Source: Harmothoe impar
Lineage: Eukaryota > Annelida > Polychaeta > Phyllodocida > Polynoidae
Direction: 5' to 3'
Assembly: GCA_947462335.1 (NCBI GenBank)
Contig: OX381721.1
Span: 39,024,488-39,088,487, forward strand
DNA: 64,000 nucleotides
The translations under genes and the position numbers were made by a program. Positions 36,901-51,900 of this stretch are shown here, one piece after another (position 1 is the stretch's first letter; each line of letters opens with the position of its first letter). The notes beneath the pieces were generated by a model. The model worked only from the letters and a program-made list of their open reading frames with translations. It did not search any database and had not been told where the DNA came from.

Positions 36901-39900
36901 GGTGTTACTGGTCGGTAGGGGAGAGGCGTATCTTGGAACCGTAAAGTCTCCTGTATTTTACAGCTGCATGTCTCATTTAACCCACGGTGGACGGCTAAGA
37001 CAAAGGACTTCACACCTTGGTTATTTTCACATATTAAACCGAAAGTTAAGTCAGATACCCTCGTTACTCGTAGGGTATCTACTACATAACCCACACTTAT
37101 ATATCGTATAAGTATTAGATACCCTACACCTGTACAGGGTTATGCTATATAGCCACTGCCCCACAGGGTCAAGACGAGGTGTGATAACACCAAGTCAATG
37201 ATCAGTGGGCAGTGGTTATGTGGCATACCCCTGTACAGGTGTAGGGTATTTGACTTAACCTTCAGTTATGTGAGGGTATACGATATACCCAAGTTGTGAG
37301 GTCCTTCATGTCATAACCCGCACGTAGGCTTTAGCCCAGTTCAGGCTAACCCTATAACCCTGCACTGGTTTTGTGGACTTTACGGTAGCAGGAGAATCGC
37401 CTGACTTGGTGAACACGACCACCAACTCATCAATTCCTGATGCAGAGCAGCGCCTACCTTTCTACTCATCTCAGCAGCAGATTCTTTTACATTTTTAATA
37501 CACAGGTACAGGATTTATTATGGTATCAATAATTTAAAGGAGTAGTCATTAGGCCAGGGTCGTTAAGACTTCTGTACAGTGAACTTAATAAAAACTGCAT
37601 TTGTACCAAAGCCAATAATGTACTAGCGAACGTCTATATCTAATTCATATATATATGTGTTTTTTATTAGCTACGGGCCTGGTCATACCATTAAATAAAT
37701 AAAGCTATCCCGCCCCGGGAAACAGCACTCTGCCAGTATAGGCTACTGAGTAGCTACTGCTCTCACTGAGCTGCTCCAAAAAACACCCATATCTAGGTCA
37801 CCTGACCCTATATAGGTCACCTTGACCTACTTATGCCATTTCTTCTTTTCCACCCTCCTTGGCTACCACACTACATGGGTCTGGGAGGGAGTCAGCTGAC
37901 TGGTGGATGGGTGGGGGAGTCTCTGTCAGCAGCCGCCGTAGCATGGGGATAGTCTGGCACAGAGCAGCTCACACATCCACAACTTCTCACCAAGCACCAG
38001 TGCAGTGACTACCCTATCTGCTTGGAGGATGACTAATCCAGCGCTTATAGATTTGGAGGGATCATTTCTCCTGACACTTATACAAGACAGGCGCTTATTC
38101 AAACCCTGGCGCTTAGAATATTAGCTAAATCAACAGCATTGCTGATTGTACTTTTGAACTTGAACTTTAAAGTTGAGAAGGTGCAGGAGGGGCATTTTCA
38201 TCCCAATCCTTTCCCCTGACAAAGTGGTCTGGGTAGAAAAACAGCACTATTGACCAGACTGATGGCAGGAGCATGAGGTTGCTATGTGTGAGACTGGTAG
38301 GGAGTCAGTAGTCAGCTGAGCTGGGATGAGAGAGGTGGGGAAGGGAGAGAAGAGATGAGAGTGCGGGCGGGCGGGCGGGCGGGCGGGTGGGTGAGTGGGA
38401 GGGGGTGGGAGGGACAGAGGGGCGGACGGGGGTGCCTGTCTGTATACCTGTAGAATGCGGGCTGAGATATTGTAAAGAAGCCTTTTCTGAAGGACGTTGC
38501 CTCTACCTACTGGGCGTTCACCCAACATTGGTCTGTATGCGAAAACAACTCACCCTGGTACTAGTCAACATCTGACTGAGAAGTAGTGAGAAGAAGGTCC
38601 AAAAACTAATTGAATACATGCCATTGTTATGTACAATGTACATGTACCTGGGAAAAGGGGGAAATTTCCTATTTAGCCAGCATAGTCTGAAAGATCTGGA
38701 CCCCTCTCCAGTGTCGGGGACCCACTGTGAGACAATGACCACTGCCTATCTTCCCTTTCTGCACTGAGGGTGCTGTGTACTAAAAACAACTGAAGTTAGA
38801 AAAACGCCTCCCCTCCCCCACTGACTTCTTTCCACACTATGTCAAGGACATGGACAGGGGCACCTCCCTTCCATGTATACAGTTATAATCTATTTGTATA
38901 TATACTCCTACAAACATCTGCGTGTAGCTAAAGTGTTTGTTTTTGGAGGTATTTGCTATCTTAAGTGTTTGCTTTTGAAGGTTCTTTGCTTTTGTGTTAA
39001 TCAGAGGCGACCAACCCCCGTCCAGGAAATTCTACTGGCATAAAATCCCTCTCAGTCTGAGAAGTATTTTGGGGGACATTAAGCTAATTTTGGCTCATAG
39101 ATCTAAGCCAGGTTCGTGGATGGGCTTATCTATTTTTCTTTTTCCTTCACTATACAGGAGTAATAGTTTATAATTTTATAAGTAGTACTAGTATGAGTGC
39201 ATAAATCTATCTCAAACTGCATGGTGTCTTTTTGTGCTATGAGAAAAATATTTACACTAAAGTTTTTTTTTAATTGTTTATTTATCCTGGCATTAATAGG
39301 CATTGCCTTTCAGCGGGCCTGTATAAGGAAATACCAGCCTTTTCGGTCTGAGAATAATAAATGACTCAATAATACATAAGCTTAGGATAATACTTGGGTA
39401 TTATCAATATGCATGTGTTAGATAGTTACCCTATGTTAGTTTGTCTAATTGACATAGAGTAAACTAAGTCCTTAAAATTAGAAGAGGATTTGTGTAACAA
39501 ACTCAATATAAGCAATTATTATAACATTTGAATATATAGTAAATATAGACATATGTTTCAAAAGACAAATATTAGGCAACCCTGACAATACTGGGGAAGG
39601 GTACTTAAGCCAGTTTATTCTTAAGTACCTTGTGAATATGAGACTTGAGATGGGGGTAAGTCAAAACACCTTTTACATCCCTAGGTGTATCCGACCATAG
39701 CTTATACGTTCTGTATTCAACAGACTTCTCATACTTAATTTTTATATTGTTTACTGTTTTAAGGACTGGAAAATCATGTGCTCTGGTTCTGATATTACGC
39801 TGATCAACATACTTCTTTATACCTGTGCGCTTGAAGGCGAGACTGAGCAGGGAGGCCCAACGCAAATCACTGAGCTTATTAACCTTGGCTGTACTATGTA

Positions 39901-42900
39901 GATTATCAGTTGACATTCTATTCTCTGGCTTTATGCAGACCCTCAGACCTCTGTTTTGAACCCTTTGAAGCTTATCTAGATTGCCCTGGTTAGTAGCAGA
40001 ATAAATAACATCTCCATATGTGAAGTGGGGAAGAATCATAGATTTGTATATGTCAAGACTTGCTGCCTCATCAGTATTGAATCTAATCCTATTCAATAGA
40101 TATATCTTGTAAACAGTTGATTTACGAGTAATTTCCACATGCTTATTGAAATTTAGACAGCTATCTATTGTGATACCCAGATATTTGAATTCATTTGTCC
40201 TAAGAAGAGGTGTATTACCTAAAATTAGATTGTGGGCCTTTAAACGTTTCAATTTTTTTGGGGAAGAGGCTATTGGCATGTACTTAGTCTTCTTAGCATT
40301 AATTGTTAATTTATTTTCTATACACCAGGTTGATAGGTTTTTAAGGTCAGCATTTAGCATTGGAGAGGCATCAATTTCAAGGGGGGTTGAAATGTACAGG
40401 ACTGTGTCATCAGCATATAATTTATATTTGGTATATTTAAGGCAATTTTCTAGGTCATTTATATAGAGAAGAAACAAGAGGGGGCCAAGGATAGAACCCT
40501 GGGGGACTCCACAGACAATATCTTTAGTATCAGAAATCTGGTTGTTAGCAATGATATGTTGTTTCCTATTTGTTAGATAATTTTTAAACCAGAAAGTAGC
40601 GTTATTTGAAAAGCCTAATGAACTAAGTTTTTTAATTAAAATTGTGTGATTTATTGTATCGAATGCTTTGGAAAAATCTATAAACACTGTGTGTGTAATA
40701 TTCTTGTTGTTGATGGCTTTGTATATATCGTCTGTGAAGGCTGCTTTTGCTTGAATGGTGGAGTGATTTTGTCTGAAGCCGGATTGATGTTCAGTTATAA
40801 TATTATTGGCATTTAAGTAGTTAGTAGTCTGGTTGTGGATAATTCTTTCTAAAATTTTACCTGGAAGGGGAAGGGTAGATATGGGTCTTAAGTTATTAAC
40901 ATCTTGCGTATTGCCATCTTTTTGAAGGGGAATAACAGTAGCTATTTTCCACTTATCAGGGATTTTGTTACTAATGATTGAACGGTTTAGTATGTGAAGA
41001 AATTGTTTTGGAAGAATCTTGAAAGCGTCTTTTAACACCATTGACTTAATATTGGGCACTGCTGAAGATTTGTGAATGTTGATAGCCAGGATTATTTTTT
41101 CCAAATTTTCAAGGGTTTCAGGCTCTAGAGAAAAGTTTCGAGGTTGCATCAATAGAAGTCTATATACCGCAACTGTGTGACATCTGCGCTAGAGACGGAA
41201 TTCATCCACTCGTCTCCCTTTAATAGTATGGCCTTGCATTGTTTAATAAGACGCATTATTACCATGCATAAAGAGTATCACTATAGCATACATATGGGCA
41301 CACATATCTCTGTGCACCAGATGTCATGGTATTTAAAATTATTCCATTGACAACTCTACCAGCTTTATCACTGCCTCCCACTAGGCTGAGCGATGTGATG
41401 GCATTATCCAATTGTGGCCTATATATGAATGTCGACATGGGTATATAGTAATGCTACTATTATCAGCCATCGTCAAACTGAGCACAATGTATCCCCTATT
41501 ACCTTTCAAACAGCCTTTCCATCCTCTCTCATCTACATATATGACCAGCCAGGCAAAAAGGATGATCCCACAACCTCGCGCGGGGCATCCTTTCTCACAA
41601 ATGTCCATATTAAATGTGCTGACATGGCTGTTATAATGCTGGTCGATATGATCATAATACACCCTCATTGTGGCATGAAACATGCCCTATCGACACTCTT
41701 GACCTAATCAGAGTTATATAATGGTGATCGTATTGTCAGCTAAACTAGCTTATATTGCCTAAGCCGTCCACACAGTATTAAGCCTAATTATCTGAACTAT
41801 TGGGGATTATAGGGAATAGGTGATATTGGATGGAATATCATACTATGGTACTCTGTATGGTCAAACTCAATGATAAACATCACCAAGAACATTGGGGCAT
41901 TTTTTGTAACCCTTTGAGAAACCTGTTGTCAGCTTGATGCAGGAATGCAGCAGTGCCAAGAACCTCGCCCGTGCTGCATGAATGCATCATGCCGACACCA
42001 TGAGGTTGCTGTCATTATGCACTAACACAATACAAATGATGTACATGTACTCGCTGGCTTCTTTTTTGTGCATCGAGACGACAAATAGAGGCCTTGAAGC
42101 ATCATGTTGCTCTTAAAGGGTTAACATGATACATAGTAGAATATAGGAGTAAAAGTAGGCTTTATTGTTTGTTGTTATCTGGCTATTTATTTTTTTATGA
42201 AATACTGCAGTGCCATTGATTTAACCAAAGAGCGCCGTATTTCACACACCCCGTGAAATAACCCATGTCCGTATTTCACGGCCTTGTGACGTCATCAAAA
42301 TGGCGGTTTGTTTACATTTGAACGATGTAGAAAAATGTAGTTTAAGCCCTTCACCCCCCCCCTAGAGGCCCTAAAAATTTAATTTGAATCGAAAAATGTA
42401 AAAAATAAACACAAAGGCACACTCGATTTTGGTCTGTTGCAGGGTTATTTCACTTGTTGACCCTCGGGCCGCATTTCACTCGGCCTGCGGCCTCGTGAAA
42501 TACGGCCCGAGGGTCAACTCGTGAAATAACCCTGCAACAGACCAAAAACTCGTGCACCTTTGTCTATGTATCTTTGCTGCTATCTGGTTATGATTAACTG
42601 GAATGGAACTACAGTTCTATAAAGCCATACAAAAAGGTGTTTCAGAATATCTGAATTGTTTTTACTTTTCACATTGAAGTTATGTGGCAATGTTTCCAGT
42701 CCTATCACTGTCCTCTACTTCAGATTAAATAATACTTTCAAAATATACTCAGACATTATACATACAAAATCTCAATTAAGCAAGGATGGGTGAGCTGAAT
42801 TGTAGCATACTTTTAATTGGCACCATTTATCATAAGTTATCACCTGTAGTGTAGCAATCACTACCGGAATGTTCCTGATAACCTTGACTGGAGAGAGAGA

Positions 42901-45900
42901 GCTTTGAGGAAGACAAACATGTTTCCCCCATGCAGCTACAGGCCACATGCATCTATTCTACAGAATAATTCCTGTCAGTGCCAATCAATAGCACGTGCCA
43001 GACGTCGGCAAACAAAGCTTATGTTACTGACTATTGACCTTTCCTTTAGTGACAGAACGTGACAGGTGCTACCATGCCTTCATCTGGTGAATCTCTCACG
43101 TGAGTTTGGCTCCATCGTCTGCCGTAGGTGTCTCGCAAATTATGCAGTGAAGTACATGTACCATGTGTGTTAAAAGAATCGTACTGCCTAAACCTCACGA
43201 GAATAGAGCCAATATGGCCCAATGCTAACATTAGTGCACTAGTTTTGTTTGGTAGTACATGTAGTACCACCTCGAACAGTGAACTCTTGTGCAAATTTGG
43301 ATCTGCCCTCGACTGCTAATGAGAGAGTCTGGGACCAAATGTAAACCGCTTAACATATGAGCCAATAGGGAAGGTTATATATACTTGATTGTTTCTATTT
43401 ATATGGGAGGTGCAGTGGGCAAGCAAACCACTGGACTGTGACCCCCAGTTATATGCACCATGAATCAGCCAGTTTTGTCATATATAACTAGCTAAATGTG
43501 TCCTAAAGGAGGCAGATGCTCTCATATACATATGACACATGTGTTATGTAGCGGAATCTGCATATAGATACAACCCAAAGGCAATTAGAGATAAACTTTA
43601 CAGTAAGTATGGGGGTGCAGAGGGGTCCCCCCCTCAGGTCGGAAAGTCGTCGAAATTAAGGGGTACAGGTCGCAAAGTCGCTTTTTTAGACCATCTTTTA
43701 CTATAGCCAAATGTTTCCAAAAGTCGCCTGGTCACTTAAATCATTGCACCAGGTCGCCTGGAAAACAGCCCAGGTCGCCAGGTCACTTTTGACCCATCTG
43801 GACCCACAAGTATCCTTGTGTGTGGATATCATGGTGAGGTTACCTAAGCACGTGTAGGCTTTGTTTGCCCACACTATGACGTTGCATACCTGTATATGTA
43901 ACCTTCCCTATATGGCGGTATAGACAGATACACCTTTTAGGATGGCATAATACTTTAAAGTATTGCAATATTTTTATCATCATGATACATGAATGCAGGC
44001 CTGGCGAGTGACTCACCAGTACTGCATTTACCATCATGTTAACCCTACGAGCGTGATACGCCGGGGTGATACGCTCTCGAAGGCTGTATTCATACATTCG
44101 TTAGTGCAAAGGGCATAGCACATTAATGCACTACACTGCCCTTAGAGGGCTAAAGCTTGTAGCAGCAGGTGTTGGTTTCACGATGGCTGATGAGGTCGTT
44201 GGGGGCAGGGTGCTAGGTAGGGACCTGTGGTTGGGGTTAAAATTGATTATTAGATGTTTATCTACATACAATGCTGGGAGCACCACAGATGCTGGTATTA
44301 TGTAAACGCCAGAGTCTTACACTCTAACAATAGTCATGTGCCTCTACACTGATATCCTCATGAATCTTATAGCTATAGCAAAGGACACTAACAAGCTACA
44401 TGTATGAGAATTAGGTATGCCCCCTGTCCATAGAAAGGTTGACTTTTCTGGGGTCTACAGTTTCTAACTGATTTCTAACTGATATAATTTTCTTCTCTGA
44501 TATCAGTCCTGTTATTTGGCAGAAAATATTAGCATATTGACATACTCTGGAAATGGTTATACAAATTCTGCTGAAACAAACTTTGCCGATGATCCAACAT
44601 GGCTGGTACAATACAAAGATATTGTAGGATCCAATATACAGGCATACACATGTATTCATCTGCAGCACTATTGTAAATTTAGCAGGCATGAATTGATAAA
44701 GGCTGTAACAAAACCCCGAGTGATCTTTAAGAATAATCTCGAATAAAGTCGTCACTCGGCCCACAGAGCGGCTCTGAGGTCTCGCTTAACTCACTAAGCC
44801 CAGCATCGCGCTTAAATGCACTTTGCCCCTTTGTCGCGATGAAACATGAATGCAGCATTGACAATTAACTCTAATCATGCATCATGATGTCAGAGCTTAT
44901 GGGATTGATACACTCCTAAAGGGTTGGCATGATGTACCATTGTCATCAAAATCTTGTACAAACATCAATTTCAATCTCGCTATCCTTAAAGCGTTAATCA
45001 ACGCCTACCGGATCTTTTCTTTTTACGGCAAATGCCAGAAAACTGTGATTGAAATAGACAACGACCACTTTCTGTCTTGCCCTTTACGCATTTTGAGCGT
45101 CTATTTCTAGACTTAAAACTGGCTCCCATGAATTAGGTCTATTTAAAAATTCTTCAAAAGAGCAGATAAATCATGATGGGGGGATTATGGATGTGTTTAC
45201 TGGTGAGGTGGCTTGGTTTCATAGCAATCTATATTACTTTTAAATATTCAGAAACAAAGAGGATTGAGGTGAAAGGGCAGCCGAGGCAAGGGGGGAGGCG
45301 CTGGTATAATGAAAAAACAATGCACACGAGCTGGAGCGGGTGATGAAGAGAGCAAGCAAGCAATTGAGGGAGCGAGCAATTGAGGGAGCGGACAATTGAG
45401 TGTGTGAGCGAGTGAGTAAGTGGGTGAGTGATTGAGCGAGCGAGCAAGGGAGCAAGGAAGTGAGTGAGCAATTGAATGAGTGACCGAGTGAGCGAGTGAG
45501 CAAGTGGGTGAGCGAGAATGGAACAGTAAATGGACTGAGATAGAAACAGGTTCAGTAAATGCTATACATGCCATTTAACTTCCTGAGTGTGTCCCTGCCC
45601 ACCCTACACTAGTCTGTACTTAACCACCCTACCTGTCTGTGTACCAGGTGTTTGAGGTGTAACTTGGCAGGCTTATCAGGCTCCTGATGCACTTCTCATG
45701 TAGCAGCCACAAGGCACCAACACTGCCGGGGTAGGGACGTCACAATCGGACAATTAGACACCTGATCCTGGCAGTCTCCTCAAATCGTGTCTATTCTGCC
45801 CTAGAGGTACATGTACTAGATGTACTATAAAACCTGTATAACCCGCACCTCGCAGTTAAATGTTGTGGAAATGCTATAACCCGCACCTGGGGTTTGATTT

Positions 45901-48900
45901 TGGACACTTTAGTATAGTGGTACACATCATATTGTATTCAAATCCCTCCATACAGGCCTTTCCCTTCACAGGCCCCATCCTCAGAGTCCCTGCTCTTCAC
46001 TCTACCATTGCCCTTCCCATATACACAATGTCAATATATAGGGCGGCTGTCAGAATGGTCACATAGAAATAGTGCGGGAGCAATTGTTACATTTACTAGG
46101 TCCCATGGGATTTTCATGGTTATGATACTTTTTTTAATGGAATCTATAGATGAAAAGGTACTGAAAAAGATAGGATACCGCTCCATTTTTTATTTTAACC
46201 ATTTGGGCTACTTTTAGGCCATTTAGGTTAATTGGTGTAATTATAGCTTAATGAGGCTCTGTCTCTCTAGGAAATAGAGCTATCAATTTTCCAACAACAT
46301 CTACCCCCCCAAAATCAAGTATAGGGAATCTTCTGGTCATGTTGGTTTTCCTGTATTGTTGATGGTTGCCTAGCAACAGGCATATTTTGCTATATATCTG
46401 TAGTAAAAGTGCCAAATACAGTGTCATTACATAGAGATGTTATGAAGATCAACTTGCAATATTCTAAGGTAGACATACCATAAATATGCATCTAGATATG
46501 TATTTGCCCACAGCTTACCTAGCAATGGGCATATTTTGCTATGTGTGCATAGCAACAGCACCACTAGTAACTGTATCCATATGGATTGAAGTTATACATG
46601 GCATCTTGTTCATTCTACACTAAGGTGGTAATTGCATGAACTCTACAAAGTATTAGCCGGGATATTACATAGCAGCCATCATCCAAGTCCCTACACTGAT
46701 AATAATTAGGCTTCAGAACTAAGTCAGTACTGGCTAACTATTATAGTCACTATTATAGTAAGTATTCCCCAGGCCTGGAGTACACAGAAAATATAAGTGA
46801 GTAGCCAAGCAGAAAGGATACACCGTGTGGGATTAGTTCCGTGCCACCAGCGGCACCACTATGGCCTGGACAAAATAGGCTTAAAATTGTTCTAGGGTAC
46901 TTTCTTTTTGTAGAATATGATAGGAATACAAAAATATTCCATTTCCAGTGAAAAGCCTCTATATTTGGAATGTAAAAAAGAACGTTTTAAGGCCAAAATG
47001 GGTGTCCATGTTGATAATGTGCCATGGAAACATGGTTTTCATTCCAAATAGAAAAATTAAAGATATCCATTGATAGAATGATTCATGGAGGTTACTGTGG
47101 TCAAAACAGAATAATATTACGGCTGTGTCTCACGACCTTGGGACAATGTTTTTGTCTCTGATCGGGTGCCGTCTCTGACCGGCTGCCGTCTCTGACCGGC
47201 TGCCGTCTCTGACCAGGTGTCAGAAAAAGGTGTTTTAAAAAGAATTATACTCATATATATAAGGATTTGGAAAAACGTTATGGTGGTTGTTATATAATCA
47301 TAGTTATAATTATAATTAGCCTCCTGCTGCTAGAATTTTGACCTTATCAAGCCAAGCCGGTCAGAGACGGCACCCGGTCAGAGACGGCACCCGATCAGAG
47401 ACGGCACCCGGTCAGAGACGGCACCTGGTCAGAGACGGCACCCGGTCAGAGACAAAAACATTGTCGTGAGACACAGCCTTACCATTCATAGATCGAATTC
47501 TGTTACCTAACGAATGAAAATGTATGATATATATTTCTTCTCATCATAACTATGCTAATTAGATAGGGATATCTGATGAAATATGACACTTAAGGCTTAT
47601 TGGGATTTCTGATAGGGCAATGCCTACACATATTCATAAAGCCATTCTTCAAAAACTAGAATTGATATCTTCAAGTGTAATATATCACTTGAAAGCTTAT
47701 GGCATTAATTTTAAAGTTGTCTTTTTCCTTGGAGTATCTTAATGACTAACTATGTTAGCTACTATTGACTATAATGGTTAGCCAGTACTGATGAAGTTCT
47801 CGAGCCTAATTACTATCAGTGTACAGACTTGGATGATGGCTGCTATGTAATATCTCGGCTAATACTTTGTAGAGTTCATGCAATTACCACCTTAGTGTAG
47901 AATGAACAAGATGCCATGTATAACAATCCATATGGATACAGTTATTAGTGGTGCTGTTGCTATGCACACATAGCAAAATATGCCCATTGCTAGGCAAGCT
48001 ATGGGCCAATACATATCTAGATGCACATTGTATGGTATGTCTACCTTAGAATATTGCAGGTTAATCTTCATAAACTGTCCTTTATGTAGAAGCTAGCAAT
48101 GACTTATATGTTAACATGGTGCACAAAAACAAATGATAAAAAAAAAGTCAGCTCCCTCTAATGTGGACTTTCCAAAAGTGGCCTCATAAGAGGGGAGGCC
48201 ACATTAAAGGGAGGATTTTACATAAAAACAAAGAGAAAACAGTCTGTACTTTCCAAAATTTGGTCAGTACTGACCACCATGACAGAAGGACTAGTTCACT
48301 AACTGATGTTGGCCGTATAGGGAGCCAGAAAATGTCTAACTAGGTTAGCTACTATTGACTGATTAGTTAGCCAATACTGACTAAGTTCTGGAGCCTAGAT
48401 ATGATCAGTGTAGAGACTTGGATGATGGCTGCTATGTAATATATCGCCTAATACTTTGTAGAGTTCATGCAATTACCACCTTAGTCTAGAATGAACAAGG
48501 TGCCATGTATAACTTCAATCTGTATGGATACAGTTACTAGAGGTGCTGTTGCTATGCACAAATAGCAAAATATCCCCATTGCTAGGTAAGCTATGGGCCA
48601 ATACATATCTAGATGTATATTGTATGGCATGTCTTCCTTAGAATATTGCAAGTTGATCTTCATAACATCTCTATGTAATGACACTGTATTTGGCACTTTT
48701 ACTACAGATATATAGCAAAATATGCCTGTTGCTAGGCAACCATCAACAATACAGAAAAACCAACATGACCAGAAGATTCCCTATACTTGATTTTGGGGGG
48801 GGGTAGGTGTTGTTGGAAAATGGATAGCTCTATTTCCTAGAGAGACAGAGCCTCATTAAGCAGTAATTACACTAATTAACCTAAATGACCTAAAAATAGC

Positions 48901-51900
48901 TGAAATAGCAGAAATAAAAAATGGAGCGGTATCCTATCTTTTTAAGCACCTTTCAAACCATACATATCAGTTGCGAAACTACCATAACCACGAAATTCCC
49001 ACGGAAATACAGTTGCCCCCCCCACTAAAAGGTGTCAGCTACACTGGTCCCCACTGCTATATGTAACCTTTAATAATGTGTGTTAATGGTGCTCAGCGCA
49101 CCGTGGACCTTTGTTCTACGTTATGCTCTATAATTTAATCTGTATGTGGGTGTGTATCGGGGTGGTGGGGGGGGGGGGGGGGCATCATGACAGGCCTCAC
49201 GTCCGCCATATTGGCTTTCTAACCTGGTTTGGGGACACTGACCCTGACCAGTACTGGGCCCCAGCCCTACCCACCCCACCACATGACTGGACGTATTATC
49301 TATGTCCAATAGGAAATCTGCAAAAAGTAGTGGAATCGCTCTAAGAGTGTGGGGAAAGATCCCAACCACACATTCCCACAGATGTCTTTTTCACATTCAC
49401 ACAGACCACCGGCCTGAACCGTGACCACTCCCGTATTTACCATGTGACTATACATGGGTACCCAAAATGCTGACTAAATTAAACCCACCTATCTGTTGAA
49501 AATACAAAACAATTAATTTCAATCTATGAGAAAAAACGTCACTAAAATCTCACAACGCAGACAGCACTTTGTGCAAATTGCCAAAGTGCGCCCTACAAAA
49601 TGAGTTATCTAGTTCAATTTGAACACAATGATCTAATGTCCGAATATATCATATAGAATAACGAAACTAGAACCCTAGTTTCCTTATTCTAACCCATTAA
49701 TTATATATACATGTAAAGGCATGTGTGTATGCCTGTGATGACCACAGTAGGGGGTTCCCATGATATATAACATAAGGGTTTACATGTATTGTATACATGC
49801 ATCCTCTAATTCAACCAGTTATCTAGTTCAATTTGAACACAATGACATAACGATCACATTCAATAGACCCAGATATATCAATAAATAATGCATGTAGTTT
49901 CGATATTCTAGTACATCACAGATCACGATAGACAAAGATATGATGTGACACATGCTATGGTAGTATAATGTAGGAGATATATCTCATCTCTGTCATACAG
50001 GTATATTAACTTTGGCGTGCTTTTATCAGAGATAACATATAGATACGTTGGCAATGGACCAAGATTGCTGCCATACAATACAATTTACCCGGAGTTGAAC
50101 CCATACCTTTACGTGACACAGGACATGCATGTTAACCCTTTAGGAACGGTATGTTGACATTTGTCAGGATGATGCACTCGTCGACAGATCATTGGCATGA
50201 TGCATTCATGAATTACTAGCCAGTCCTTAGCTAGTCAGTTACTGGCCAGGGCCGCATGCATGCGTCATGCTGACAAAGACATAGTACATAAAAGTCTCAT
50301 GCTGTCCTTATAGGGTTAACTTTGACCAATCAGAGGACCGTGTAACCTTAGTACAGCAGGGGTATCTAGGGTGAAGCCCTTATCAATATGTATAGTTTCA
50401 AAGAAGAAGCCCAACTCATCAGTGATGGACCTATAAATGTGTTAATAACAGTGGTCAAAATTGTCGAACATACAGGACCATATATGTGTTATCTCGTGTT
50501 ATCTCCTGCCTGGGCTATCTTCTCTAACCTCCTAGCTGCCTATATACGCAGATAGACCTCATGTGCACCCCCATGTGTTGTGAGCCGTATCAGATATCAC
50601 AACAGAGGACGGGATAAGGGGAGGATTGCTATTTAGCAACGTGTGAATGCAAGGACTTAGGAGACTCCGACACAGTGAATGGATTTAGATCTGTCCTCCC
50701 CTACCCTTTTTACACTTGCCTGTCTACTTGTATCCCTCATCTTCTTTAAAAAGGGTATTTGTTGGGATGGGGTACGATTCAACCTGATTTTACTCACTCA
50801 TCTCACCTAATAGAATGCCCGGTGTCTCTTTACACTATTTACACATACAAATGGCTTTCCCACTATAGTACAATTCGACTATTATACCGACATACCCTAT
50901 GCACATTCAGTACTACCAATGTGCTTAGCCTTAGCCTTAGCTTAGGGCATATATGTGCGGGGCGGGGGAGGGGGTATGGTTAACTGGGGCAGAAGGAAAG
51001 AGGGCTGGGTGATGCAAGGACCTGTCCTATAGCTAGTTGATAAAAGCCACCTATATGTTTATTCACTGCCAGATGCATAACTCTTTGGACATGCCTTTCA
51101 GTCTTTGACATTGGACAGGTAGCTCAGCACCATAGCATAGGAATAGTACAAGGATGAGACCTGAAATAAAATCATTGGCATCACACCTTGCATTAATTTA
51201 GCATTTGCTTGCAGTGACTACTGTATACCATGACATACTTCTGGCATACTAACTAGGGTAGAGTAGAGAATGCATAGAATCAGCTGAAATAGATGTACAA
51301 AAAGTGTATTGATAAATAGCCTTAATAGTTATGATATTACAGCAATGTGACAGTTGTCATGAATTGTATCTGTTGCCAGTGTTGACTCTTACCGTAATTT
51401 GTCTCTGTAATCTGCATTAAGCTGAGCTTGATGTAGCTTAATGCTGCTCCTTTTGAACTTTGCCAGGGCCGGGCCTAGCCCCAGTAGTACTACCATAAAA
51501 GGATAAATTTCCACGTTTAACCCGCACCCAGACAATGAAAGAGCCATATAACTTATAAGTATAACCCCTATAGCCTATACTTTACTAGTAATATGGGCTA
51601 TAGGCTATATTAAACCTTTTTTTTCTTTTCTATTTTTAAATCGAGTTTTTATCTCTGAATATATTCTGACGAACAAAATGAAATTGAATCATTGAAGTGA
51701 AACTGTAGAAATCTAGAAGTGACCCAACTGTAAAAGCAAACATACACTGGAAGTTGTATGTGGGGTGAAGGAGGGAGAGTGGTTGCGATTGGGGTGGTGA
51801 CACTGACAGGTGGCTGTCGGCCTGTCCTTCGCTTCCCTCCCGACAACAAACCAACCCCAAACACGGACTGCATGGCCTTGTTCAGGTCGAACCCAAGCCC

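Noticed and set aside
43387..43445. tRNA-like stretch (gcagtgggcaagcaaaccac)
   Set aside because: Only box A resembles; no box B and no cloverleaf.
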